Shown here: positions 1 to 8,749 of the stretch, in pieces | How the letters are laid out: every line of letters begins with the position of its first letter | Numbering within the stretch: the first letter of the stretch is position 1 | NCBI GenBank assembly: GCA_019662115.1 | Contig: JAIFVW010000008.1 | Span: forward strand, 1 to 36,832 | Reading direction: 5' to 3' | From: Candidatus Pacearchaeota archaeon | GTDB taxonomy: Archaea > Nanobdellota > Nanobdellia > Pacearchaeales > GW2011-AR1 | Length of the DNA stretch: 36,832 nt | The notes under the pieces: model-generated | The model's database searches: none | What the model was told of the DNA's origin: nothing | Seen by the model: only the letters and a program-made list of their open reading frames with translations | Position numbers and translations under genes: made by a program

Positions 1-1405
1 TACCGGGTGGAAGAGGTTTTTCCAGGGAATTGAGAGAGATTTCAAACTTTATGTCTTTTGCTATCTTTTCTGCTGTTTCAGGGATGAATGGAGAAAGCAG
101 AATTGATATGTCTTTGATTGCATTTACAAGCTGATAAAGCACTTTCTTGTCTTTTGTTTCCCAAGGTTTCTTTTTTTGGACATATTCATTGCATTCTCCT
201 ATAAATGCAAATATCTCGTTCAGTGCTTTGTCAAGCTCATAATTTTCAATATGCTTTTCAACTTTTTTTACAACCTTTTTTGAGTCAAGAGGAGTTGTTT
301 TTTCAATCCCATATTTTTCTGCCAGGGCTGTTACTCTACTTACTAAGTTTCCAAGCTTGTCCGCAAGTTCATGATTATGCCTTTCTATTAGGGCCTGCTC
401 TGAAAAGTCTCCATCCTCTCCAAAAGGAGTCTCTCTTAACAAGAAATATCGAGCGGAATCAACTCCTGCAATTCCTATTAGTTCATCAACATTTATTACC
501 TTGCCCCGAGATTTTGAGATTTTCTCATTGTTGAATGTCCACCATCCATGCGCAAATATCTTTTTTGGCAATTCAATACCTGCTGCAAGCAATATTGCAG
601 GCCAGATGACTGCGTGGAACCATAAAATATCTTTTCCAATAAGATGAACATCCACAGGCCAGAATTTCTTGAACCTTGTTTTGTTTTCTAAATAACCAAT
701 TCCAGAAATATAATTTACTAGTGCGTCAAACCAGACATAGCATACGTGGTTTTTATCGAATGGAAGAGGGATCCCCCAACTAAATGAAGTTCTAGATATT
801 GAGAGATCCTGCAGACCTTCCTTCACCCTATTAATTATTTCTTGTCTTCTATGGTCTGGAGAGATAAATCCAGGGTTCTTCTTATAGTATTCAAGAAGTT
901 TTTTCTGATACTTAGACAGCTTGAAGAAATATGATTCTTCTTTTAGCTTCTCTATCTTTGTTTTATGGATTGGGCAGCAGCCATCAACAAGATCTTTTTC
1001 AGTATAATATGCTTCGCATGCTGTGCAGTAGTATCCTTCATAGTATCCTTCATATATATCTCCTTTTTTGTGAACTTCTGATAGGATGACCTGGACTGCC
1101 TGCTCGTGGTCAGAGTCTGTTGTTCTTATAAATCTGTCATAATTGATGTTCAATTTCTTCCAGGCTTCTTTGAACTTCGGGACAAGGTGATCGACAAATG
1201 TTTTTGGAGAGAGCTTTGCTTTTTTTGCTGCTTCTTCTATCTTTTTTCCATGTTCGTCCGTTCCTGTAAGAAAGAAGACCTCTTTGCCTTGAAGCCTATG
1301 CCAGCGTGCTAGCACATCTCCAGATAGAGTGGTGTACGCATGCCCTATATGAGGAATGTCATTGGGGTAGTATATTGGAGTTGTTACGTAGTATTTGTCT
1401 GCCAT
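1..1405 (-). CDS. metG: Methionyl-tRNA synthetase, partial (C-terminus beyond window edge)
   Basis: Hand translation of the minus strand from ATG at 1405: MADKYYVTTPIYYPNDIPHIGHAYTTLSGDVLARWHRLQG... with a HIGH-type motif (PHIGHAYTT), a zinc knuckle (CTACEAYY...CCPIH) and a KMSKS-type motif (KISKSRGKVI). No stop before position 1, so absent from the ORF track. Confidence 0.95.
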   Translation of the reverse strand, partial: MADKYYVTTPIYYPNDIPHIGHAYTTLSGDVLARWHRLQGKEVFFLTGTDEHGKKIEEAAKKAKLSPKTFVDHLVPKFKEAWKKLNINYDRFIRTTDSDHEQAVQVILSEVHKKGDIYEGYYEGYYCTACEAYYTEKDLVDGCCPIHKTKIEKLKEESYFFKLSKYQKKLLEYYKKNPGFISPDHRRQEIINRVKEGLQDLSISRTSFSWGIPLPFDKNHVCYVWFDALVNYISGIGYLENKTRFKKFWPVDVHLIGKDILWFHAVIWPAILLAAGIELPKKIFAHGWWTFNNEKISKSRGKVINVDELIGIAGVDSARYFLLRETPFGEDGDFSEQALIERHNHELADKLGNLVSRVTALAEKYGIEKTTPLDSKKVVKKVEKHIENYELDKALNEIFAFIGECNEYVQKKKPWETKDKKVLYQLVNAIKDISILLSPFIPETAEKIAKDIKFEISLNSLEKPLPPG

Positions 1406-1486
1406 GCCTGTGTTTACCAAATATTCTATAAAAAGCTATGGTTCTGGGAGTGAAAGATTTAAAAAGCGGTTTTTGTAGGTTGTAGA

Positions 1487-2056
1487 ATGACAGGAATGTA
1501 TCATTATCTGAAAACTGCATGGAGAAATCCAAGCAGAGAAGTTGTGCAGGAAAGGCTTATTCAATGGAGAGCTGGGAATGCTTTTACAGTCGTGGACAAG
1601 CCTCTTCGATTAGACAAGGCACGAGCTTTGGGATACAAGGCAAAGAGAGGAATTATTGTTGTTCGTGTTCGCCTAAAGAGAGGTGGAAGAAAGAGATCAA
1701 GACATACTCACGGAAGAAAATCAAGAAAACAGCACGTAAGAAAGATTCTAAAGATGAATTATCAGTGGGTTGCTGAGATTAGGGCAAGCAAGAGATTTAC
1801 AAATCTTGAGGTATTAAACTCATATCCGGTCGGAAAAGATGGAAAATATTATTTCTTTGAAGTTATAATGGTTGATCCTAATAAACCAGAGATTGCAAGC
1901 GATAGGCAATTGAAATGGATTGTTAATGGAACACACCGAAAGAGAGCAGAGAGAGGATTAACTTCTGCGGCCAAGAAATCCAGAGGATTACGTTCAAAGA
2001 GCCCAACACTTAAAGTGAGACCAAGTCTTAGAGCCTGGAATAGACAGGGCAAGTAG
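1487..2056 (+). CDS. rpl15e: 50S ribosomal protein L15e
   Basis: MYHYLKTAWRNPS...RLIQWRAG...RARALGYKAKRGIIVVRVRLKRGGRKR...; characteristic archaeal/eukaryotic L15e sequence. Confidence 0.95.
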   Translation: MTGMYHYLKTAWRNPSREVVQERLIQWRAGNAFTVVDKPLRLDKARALGYKAKRGIIVVRVRLKRGGRKRSRHTHGRKSRKQHVRKILKMNYQWVAEIRASKRFTNLEVLNSYPVGKDGKYYFFEVIMVDPNKPEIASDRQLKWIVNGTHRKRAERGLTSAAKKSRGLRSKSPTLKVRPSLRAWNRQGK

Positions 2057-2084
2057 TTATTTATTAAAAATTTTTATTATAAAA

Positions 2085-2555
2085 TTAAGCTGTTATCTTT
2101 TCGGCAACAGTACCAGTAGAAGTTAAGTCTACATCACTTCCGGATTTTGCGTAATTGACTGTTATATCTCCCTTAAAGGTTGATCCTTCGGCAAGTTCTG
2201 AAGAACATAGAACAATAAATGCTGCAGATGTTCCTGACTTTAGAAAAGTTGAAGTATCGTTAGTTCCGCATCCTGCGACAAACACACTATTAACATCATA
2301 ATCTTCCCCACCATTGTTCTTGAACTCTAAGATAACTCCGCTTTGAGTTCCTGGAGTTACGTCATCTACGTCTGATTGAACGTTCCAGGCATCGGCGTAA
2401 AAAGGTGGATTAAGAATAGCTGATCCTGTTATGTATTTGCCTGGACTAAAGACTCCGAAATATCCCAAGACTCCGATAGCGATGATTGCAGCAAGAATTG
2501 CCCAACCATATGTCATCAAGAATTCCATAGCTGCTTGACCTTTTCTTTCGTGCAT
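2085..2555 (-). CDS. Class III signal peptide pilin (tandem copy 1)
   Basis: MHERKG|QAAMEFLMTYGWAILAAIIAIGVLGYFGVF: class III signal peptide plus hydrophobic helix. Start trimmed from the ORF-track 2618 to match the paralogue start; an alternative ATG lies at 2558. Confidence 0.88.
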   Translation of the reverse strand: MHERKGQAAMEFLMTYGWAILAAIIAIGVLGYFGVFSPGKYITGSAILNPPFYADAWNVQSDVDDVTPGTQSGVILEFKNNGGEDYDVNSVFVAGCGTNDTSTFLKSGTSAAFIVLCSSELAEGSTFKGDITVNYAKSGSDVDLTSTGTVAEKITA

Positions 2556-2663
2556 CATGCTGTTCGTATTAGAATGTGGTTTATATAGTTTATAAAGATT
2601 ATTATCTAAAGCTATCACTAAGATCTAATAAAAAATAAGAAGAGAGAAAAATAAAATAAAAAT

Positions 2664-3143
2664 TTAAGCTGTGATCTTCTCGGCGATCGTTCCTGTTGAT
2701 GTTAAGTCAACAATACTTCCTGACTTGTTGTAGGTAATAGTTATGTCTCCCTTGAATGTCTTTCCTTCAGCTAAAATAGTTGTTGGATTGTCACAAGGTA
2801 CTACTACTGCGTAAGCCTTTGAAGCGTTAATGAAAGCGATTGTTCCGTTTGATCCGCATGATGAGATAGATATGTTTCTTACTTCATAATCTTCCCCACC
2901 ATTGTTCCTAAGCTCTATGTTGATTCCATCCTGACTACCAGCAGTTATTTTATCGTAATCTGCCTGAATATTCCATGCGTTTGCATAGAATGGAGGATTG
3001 ACTACTGCAGAACCTGAAGTATATTTTCCAGGACTGAACACACCAAAGTATGCCAAGACTCCGATAGCGATGATTGCAGCAAGAATTGCCCAACCATATG
3101 TCATCAAGAATTCCATAGCTGCTTGACCTTTTCTTTCGTGCAT
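2664..3143 (-). CDS. Class III signal peptide pilin (tandem copy 2)
   Basis: MHERKGQAAMEFLMTYGWAILAAI..., paralogous to the 2085..2555 product; AAAGGAGG Shine-Dalgarno-like sequence just upstream (minus strand of 3151-3158). Confidence 0.9.
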   Translation of the reverse strand: MHERKGQAAMEFLMTYGWAILAAIIAIGVLAYFGVFSPGKYTSGSAVVNPPFYANAWNIQADYDKITAGSQDGINIELRNNGGEDYEVRNISISSCGSNGTIAFINASKAYAVVVPCDNPTTILAEGKTFKGDITITYNKSGSIVDLTSTGTIAEKITA

Positions 3144-3227
3144 GTTATAACCTCCTTTTACTTAATCTACTATCAAACTAGTTTGTGACTAGTCTATATG
3201 ATACATATAAGCTGTTTATAAATATTG

Positions 3228-4154
3228 TCATGGCGAGGTCAGTCCTGAAACGTTATATAATGAAAGATGTGAGTCATCAATCCTAAACCAGGAAGGCATT
3301 CCAGAGACATGATAAATTGAAGGGCTGGAACCGGAGAAATAAATATAGTCAATATCACTCTTATCAGTTACTGTTATTCCCTGAGAGGAAAGTTTTGGAA
3401 TGTAAACAAACGATTCTATCCCGTTTGGATTAGCAGAAAGTTTTCCTTCAAGCCTATCAAGGAAACTTGGAGCAAGTGAGTCTGCGTAGTATAATGAATA
3501 CTGAAGATGCTGTGAAAGATTCCCCACATTGCTTCCCTGGACAAAAGGATAGTATGGAGTCTTTGTTATGTTATTAGGCACTAAACCAAATGTATTGACA
3601 ACATACAAAGGATCTTCAAAACCTTCTACCGGGACGAATGCAGTCACGGTATACATTTTATTCCATGAGGCTAGCTTTGATGAATCCTCAACGGAGAGAT
3701 TTATGGGAAGCTGAATTCTTATATGCCAGGGATCAACCTGATCTATCACCGGCTGTGAGGCATTAATTGTCACGTTTACATTTATCTTCTGTCCCTTTGC
3801 ACTTACAGCTTGCTGTATGTCTGATATTTTTGCTCCAAGCATGAAGGGCTGGTCTTTTCCATTAATGCTTCCATTGACAAACAATTCCTGAAATGATCTT
3901 GTTACATTTGGATTATAGTTTCCTGTCTCAACTATATCTTTTTCTATAATAAATACTGAGTAAAATCCTGAAATATAAATCTGTCTAGACAGGTCAGTTT
4001 CAAGTGAGAATAAAAATTTGTTCATTGTGTCAATTCTCTTTTCTATAGGCTTTCTGTCATTATATTCTGAATAGGCTGCGTATGAAATAAAGAAAAGAGA
4101 CAGGATTATTATGGTCATGCTTGTGAAAAATATTCCCTTTTTACCTAAGTCCAT
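3228..4154 (-). CDS. Pilin-like membrane-anchored protein of pilus locus
   Basis: MDLGKKGIFFTSMTIIILSLFFISYAAY: N-terminal TM helix after a KKG motif; lies in a tight minus-strand operon. Start chosen at the internal Met (ORF track begins at 4181). Confidence 0.7.
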   Translation of the reverse strand: MDLGKKGIFFTSMTIIILSLFFISYAAYSEYNDRKPIEKRIDTMNKFLFSLETDLSRQIYISGFYSVFIIEKDIVETGNYNPNVTRSFQELFVNGSINGKDQPFMLGAKISDIQQAVSAKGQKINVNVTINASQPVIDQVDPWHIRIQLPINLSVEDSSKLASWNKMYTVTAFVPVEGFEDPLYVVNTFGLVPNNITKTPYYPFVQGSNVGNLSQHLQYSLYYADSLAPSFLDRLEGKLSANPNGIESFVYIPKLSSQGITVTDKSDIDYIYFSGSSPSIYHVSGMPSWFRIDDSHLSLYNVSGLTSP

Positions 4155-6580
4155 GCTCTTGCCTGCACCTCTGTTGACCATATGAATGGGATTCCTTGGA
4201 CCTCTGATGAGCTGATCTGGATGTCATTTTGAGTCAGCTTGACGTCTAGCTTGCCATTTCCATCGAAATCCAGTTCTTTTATTACAGAATATGCAGCTGC
4301 CTGAAGTGCATCATTTTGGTTGTATGCTCGCTGCAACAGAGTGTAAGAACAGGTGTTAGGGCCTGAATAACCATAAGGGATTTGTATTGTAGTATTTGTT
4401 CCGTCCTCGTGCTGTAGTGTCCATGAGCATCCTTGAGCTGATGCAACTATTGGTGTATAGCTTGAGACATTCTTTTTTACAGTATAGATTATCTTATTGT
4501 AAGATGATCCTGCGGAGAGATTGGATGGACCTGTTCCTGTTTGTATTGCAAGATTATTTGTCGAGGTTATGTAGTTATTAGGAATATTAATCGCATAGGG
4601 ATCTCCAAGCTTGATATAATTAGTTCCATAGCGAGTAAGATTGTAAATGGTTGCAGTATTAGCTTTTACAAGGGCAGTCCATTTGGGCCCAGAGTATGAA
4701 ATCACCCGTGTTTCAACAATGCTTGAATTTTGGGGTAGGTCAAATGATCCGGAAGTTGTATTGCTGAACATCTTCTCTGCGGTAACAATTAGTCCATATG
4801 GGTTAACTGCATTATAGTCTATATCAATATAGGAGTCAGGATAAAGTGTTGTCATAATATTTCCAGATGAGCTGGCAGTCTGTAAATAGTAAGTTAAGTT
4901 AAGAATGTCATTCAATGTTCTGTTGTATAAATCCACAAGATCATTGTTTCCAGCGCTTTGGTTGTAGTATGTTGCGTTCGTGCATCGTGATATGTTATAC
5001 AGCAAACTGCCGAGGTTTGCATCTGATTGTGAGTTTCCTATTACACCTATAGTGTTTATTCTTATACTGTAATTTGTCCATGATTGGCATGCCAAGTTAT
5101 ATGTGTCTTGAAATACGTTTCCGCTAGATCCCAAACAGCTATTGGGAAACTTTGTTCCAAGTAAGATTATCGACTTAAGCGAATCACCAGATATGTCTTT
5201 GAGTGTATCGGTGGCATTTTTTATTCCATAGCACAAATCAAGATTTCCATTATTACTCCAGCCACTAATTGTATTATTAAGGGCAGTTTTATTTTGTGAT
5301 AAGGGATATGAATACAAAGGATTGACATTTCCCTGATGAAGACCCACAATTCCAAGTGCAGTATTATTTAAATTAAGCAGGGAATTAACCAAGAGATAAT
5401 TTGCCTTTTGGGCGGCACAAAGTCCATCATTTCCACATCCAGAAGCTCTGGCTGAACTAACTCCTCCTGACAGGTCAACAACAGATATTATATATGCATT
5501 ATTGCCAGGAGCATATGTTACGTTTAGCAATCCCAGTCTTATTGGAACTGTCTGGTTTGCAAAAGAGCTATAGTCTAGAAGCGAAGAGAGATAGGCATTA
5601 TTCAAGGTAACAGAAGTCTCAGATGGAGTAGAGCTGTTAAAAACGGTTATATTTCCTATTATCAAAAATGTCTGATAACTGCTATTGTAGTGAATAAAGA
5701 TATTCATACTGCTAAGAGTGTTAGGAACATACAATCCATCGTAAAGATTTATAATTCCATTAACTCCCGGGAAATAATATTTAGGCTTTTGGTATTGTGC
5801 GGAGCTTTGGTAAGATATTTTTATGTATCCTCCTGTAATGTGAAGATTAGTTCCTCGGAATTCTATAATTGTTTTGTCTGGAGTGAAGTGAGTTAGTGGA
5901 ATTGTATAAGTTGAAGGAGTTGTTTCGGAAGGGGACCCAGCAAAGCTTCCTTCTAGATATCCATTTACATAAAGGCTGAAATTTGAGCTTGCTACAATCT
6001 CCATGGATGCCGCCGATAGATTTCCTGTATAGTTTACGATCCTGCTGATTATTCCATCTCCAACATATCCTCCAAAATAATAATAGTCGCCCTTAAGCTG
6101 GTTTGATAAATATCCTCGAGCAGAGTATCCCTTGGCGCTTCCTCCCTCCTTAAGACCGCTTATAATCTGGATTGCCGTATCTATCTGTTTCGCGGTTTCA
6201 AAAGGAGTAGTATTCTTCGCCGAGATAAGAGTTCCCCCATACCAAATTCCTACATTATATTTTGAATCTATTGTAGAAAGAACGCTATCTCCTAGCTCCC
6301 TTGCTCTTGTTATATTAGTGGCATAAAAATCCCCTATCTGCTCAAGAAGAGAGTTATTAAGATTAGTAATACTTCCATCTGCTATCAGTGACTTCACATA
6401 GAGATTATCTATTTCTCCTATCTTAAGAGCAGAAAGTGTAGTAATAATATCATAATGAATGTCGGTTTTGGGCCTTTGGTAGCTTACAATAGGGTATGCA
6501 ATGGCTATCACAAGAAGAACTATGCTTACTGCTATAAGGGCGTCAGTGCTGAAAAAGATACCTCTTTTTTTTAGTTCCAT
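4145..6580 (-). CDS. Large membrane-anchored, vWA-like surface protein of pilus locus (putative adhesin/tip protein)
   Basis: MELKKRGIFFSTDALIAVSIVLLVIAIAYP anchor; internal YIISVVDLSGGVSSA...QKANYLLVNSLL...NTALGIVGL...SIILLGT...IRINTIGVIG resembles a vWA fold with a degenerate MIDAS; many N-x-S/T sequons. Confidence 0.7.
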   Translation of the reverse strand: MELKKRGIFFSTDALIAVSIVLLVIAIAYPIVSYQRPKTDIHYDIITTLSALKIGEIDNLYVKSLIADGSITNLNNSLLEQIGDFYATNITRARELGDSVLSTIDSKYNVGIWYGGTLISAKNTTPFETAKQIDTAIQIISGLKEGGSAKGYSARGYLSNQLKGDYYYFGGYVGDGIISRIVNYTGNLSAASMEIVASSNFSLYVNGYLEGSFAGSPSETTPSTYTIPLTHFTPDKTIIEFRGTNLHITGGYIKISYQSSAQYQKPKYYFPGVNGIINLYDGLYVPNTLSSMNIFIHYNSSYQTFLIIGNITVFNSSTPSETSVTLNNAYLSSLLDYSSFANQTVPIRLGLLNVTYAPGNNAYIISVVDLSGGVSSARASGCGNDGLCAAQKANYLLVNSLLNLNNTALGIVGLHQGNVNPLYSYPLSQNKTALNNTISGWSNNGNLDLCYGIKNATDTLKDISGDSLKSIILLGTKFPNSCLGSSGNVFQDTYNLACQSWTNYSIRINTIGVIGNSQSDANLGSLLYNISRCTNATYYNQSAGNNDLVDLYNRTLNDILNLTYYLQTASSSGNIMTTLYPDSYIDIDYNAVNPYGLIVTAEKMFSNTTSGSFDLPQNSSIVETRVISYSGPKWTALVKANTATIYNLTRYGTNYIKLGDPYAINIPNNYITSTNNLAIQTGTGPSNLSAGSSYNKIIYTVKKNVSSYTPIVASAQGCSWTLQHEDGTNTTIQIPYGYSGPNTCSYTLLQRAYNQNDALQAAAYSVIKELDFDGNGKLDVKLTQNDIQISSSEVQGIPFIWSTEVQARAWT

Positions 6581-7050
6581 AACTGTAGATACAAGGTTGC
6601 AATCTTATTCTGATAGCTCGTAAATCTTGTTATTGTTATAAGGTTGTTGGGATTGGTAGCGTTTAGGCCTATTCCGCTTACAGTCTGCCCATGCACAATC
6701 ATAGGTGTGGATAGGAACATAAAATAATTATATTTTGTCCCTAAAAGTGATCTTGCTATGCTATAATCATTGGATGAAAGATCGTAAAAATATTCTAGCT
6801 TGGTACTGTTTATTTTATTATCCGTTAGGATTCCAGGTATTACTACTTGTGTGGCATTCCAATCTAATGGCACTCCGTCTGAAAGGATAAGCGAGCTCAT
6901 AGTATCCCCATCATACTGCAACGCTTTAAGAGTATCTTCTCCTTCATTAGAATAGTTAAGACCATAAAGATACAGAACGACAAGCGCTGAGGTAAATATA
7001 ACTCCTGCTATTATGAGATCCAGTCCCCAGGCCTGAGCTTTTCTTGCCAT
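6571..7050 (-). CDS. Small pilin-like membrane protein
   Basis: MARKAQAWGLDLIIAGVIFTSALVVLYLYGL N-terminal helix; overlaps both neighbouring genes (TAATG overlap at 7048-7052). Confidence 0.65.
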   Translation of the reverse strand: MARKAQAWGLDLIIAGVIFTSALVVLYLYGLNYSNEGEDTLKALQYDGDTMSSLILSDGVPLDWNATQVVIPGILTDNKINSTKLEYFYDLSSNDYSIARSLLGTKYNYFMFLSTPMIVHGQTVSGIGLNATNPNNLITITRFTSYQNKIATLYLQLWN

Positions 7051-7796
7051 TATCTTAGATATGGGGGATATGCGGCAGGTCTTTTATCAATGACAATCCC
7101 TTTCTTTTCAATGGTAAATCTATGAACATTTTCAGAATGCTTTGTTCCCCTCATTTTCAGGATTTCTAGGTATCTTTCCCTTTCTTTCTTTCTTGGCTCA
7201 TAATACAACATTATAATTGAGTCTGACTCAAACTGCAATGTTTGTGGCCCTAGCTTTCCCGCAACTGCATCTTCTTCAAGAGTAAGAAGCAAGGACAGAG
7301 CGGCTTCCCTTTTGGACAGCTCATCTTTGAACAATAATGCAAAGGACGTTATGCTGTCGATCACAACTCTTGATATCTTATTTTTAAGAATAACACTCTC
7401 GATGGCTCCCCCACCTTCCTCAAGCATTGTTCTAACTTTTCCTGGGGTATACTCTAAAAATATAAACAGGTCCTTTTTCTCGTATTCTTCTAAATTCCAT
7501 CCGAATTCCTTCATGTTTGCGTAGAATGCGTCCTTTTTTTCCTCGAATGTCACATAGAGTGCCTTTTCCCCCTTATCCATCCCTCCAACAAGAAATTGCG
7601 TTGCGAATATTGATTTTCCATTGCCTGATCCCCCAACAATTAGATTTGTAGAGTTTTTCTCAAATCCTCCCTCCACAAGAGAGTCAAAGTTATGTATATA
7701 TGTGGGCACCCTTTCTATATTCTTTTTTGCCCTTTTTCTTTTAGTATGAGTCACGGCTCTTCTTCTCTTTTTTCTTGCCTCTTTTTTCTTTTTCAT
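7050..7796 (-). CDS. KaiC/FlaH-like RecA-superfamily ATPase
   Basis: Walker A GGSGNGKS, YVTFEEKKDAF, Walker B-like SRVVIDSITSFALLF; very basic N-terminus MKKKKEARKKRRRAVTHTKRKRAKK. Confidence 0.85.
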   Translation of the reverse strand: MKKKKEARKKRRRAVTHTKRKRAKKNIERVPTYIHNFDSLVEGGFEKNSTNLIVGGSGNGKSIFATQFLVGGMDKGEKALYVTFEEKKDAFYANMKEFGWNLEEYEKKDLFIFLEYTPGKVRTMLEEGGGAIESVILKNKISRVVIDSITSFALLFKDELSKREAALSLLLTLEEDAVAGKLGPQTLQFESDSIIMLYYEPRKKERERYLEILKMRGTKHSENVHRFTIEKKGIVIDKRPAAYPPYLR

Positions 7797-7834
7797 GCTC
7801 TGTCCATTAAACCCGCGTCTATATAAAAACTTAT

Positions 7835-8749
7835 CTAGGTGAATAAACCTGAAAAGTATTTGATAAGCAAGATTCTGACTAAAAAGAAAATAGTCACGCT
7901 TGTGATTGCAAGAGGGATCATATATTTTGTGCCTGCTTTTTCCTCACCCTTACTTACTAATCCAAGAACAAGAGAGGCAAGAACATCAGTTACTACTATG
8001 AAGGCCACAGCAAAGAAAATGATAAAATTAACTGAAATGTTTATTTGAGTAAGAGTGAAGCCCACACTAATGTTGCTTGTGTCTGTTGCAGGAAGATTTG
8101 AGAGAATTTTTGTAAGTATCTCAACGAGCACTGATGAAAGTGCAAAAAGAACTGGAGCTCCTACTGCCACTGCAAAGAAAATGAATATAACATACATCAA
8201 TACATTGGAGGCAGCCCTTTTCTCCACAAATTGTTTTTCACGTATGTTCGCTGCTGTCTGCTCCAAAAGCGTAGAAAGGTTTCCCCCTGCTCTTATTCCT
8301 GAGATTATAAGATCAATAGTCTTTCTTATCTTTTCAGAATTGACTCTTTCGTTCAAATCAAGCAAGGCTTGGCTTATTTCTTTTCCGGTAACGATATCTT
8401 TTCCAAGATTCATGATTTCTTTGTCGAGAGGGGTGAATTCCTTTCTTGCGCTTAGGAGAATAGCCTTATCAATTGTTATTCCTGCACGCAGGTTAGAGGC
8501 CATCAGGTCTATGAAATCCGGGAAAACTTCTTCCATCTTCTTTATCCTTTGGGATTCGTCCATGAGGTTTTTCATTGTCCGGTATCCAAGAATAGCTCCG
8601 GCTGTAACTCCCAGGGCAATTAAAGAAGTAATGCCCTTTTGCGTATAGTAGAAAACTCCAAGAGCCACTGCAAGGCTTACAAGACTTACTATTATCAGGA
8701 CTTTTTCCTGCTTTTTCTTTCTCTTCATGAGCTCTATGTGCTTTATCAT
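7835..8749 (-). CDS. Type II secretion F domain (TadC/FlaJ-like) membrane protein
   Basis: Soluble core FPDFIDLMASNLRAGITIDKAIL...IRKTIDLIISGIRAGGNLSTLLEQTAANIRE plus multiple TM helices; ATGA overlap with the upstream gene. Confidence 0.85.
   Translation of the reverse strand: MIKHIELMKRKKKQEKVLIIVSLVSLAVALGVFYYTQKGITSLIALGVTAGAILGYRTMKNLMDESQRIKKMEEVFPDFIDLMASNLRAGITIDKAILLSARKEFTPLDKEIMNLGKDIVTGKEISQALLDLNERVNSEKIRKTIDLIISGIRAGGNLSTLLEQTAANIREKQFVEKRAASNVLMYVIFIFFAVAVGAPVLFALSSVLVEILTKILSNLPATDTSNISVGFTLTQINISVNFIIFFAVAFIVVTDVLASLVLGLVSKGEEKAGTKYMIPLAITSVTIFFLVRILLIKYFSGLFT

Noticed and set aside
205-1312. Plus-strand ORFs 205..534 and 1106..1312
   Set aside because: Antisense to the partial metG, which has clear HIGH and KMSKS motifs.
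1519-1776. 85-aa ORF in another frame of L15e
   Set aside because: Fully inside rpl15e, Lys/Ser-rich frameshift composition.
8055-8648. 197-aa plus-strand ORF
   Set aside because: Antisense to the well-supported TadC/FlaJ-like gene 7835..8749; composition typical of a shadow ORF.
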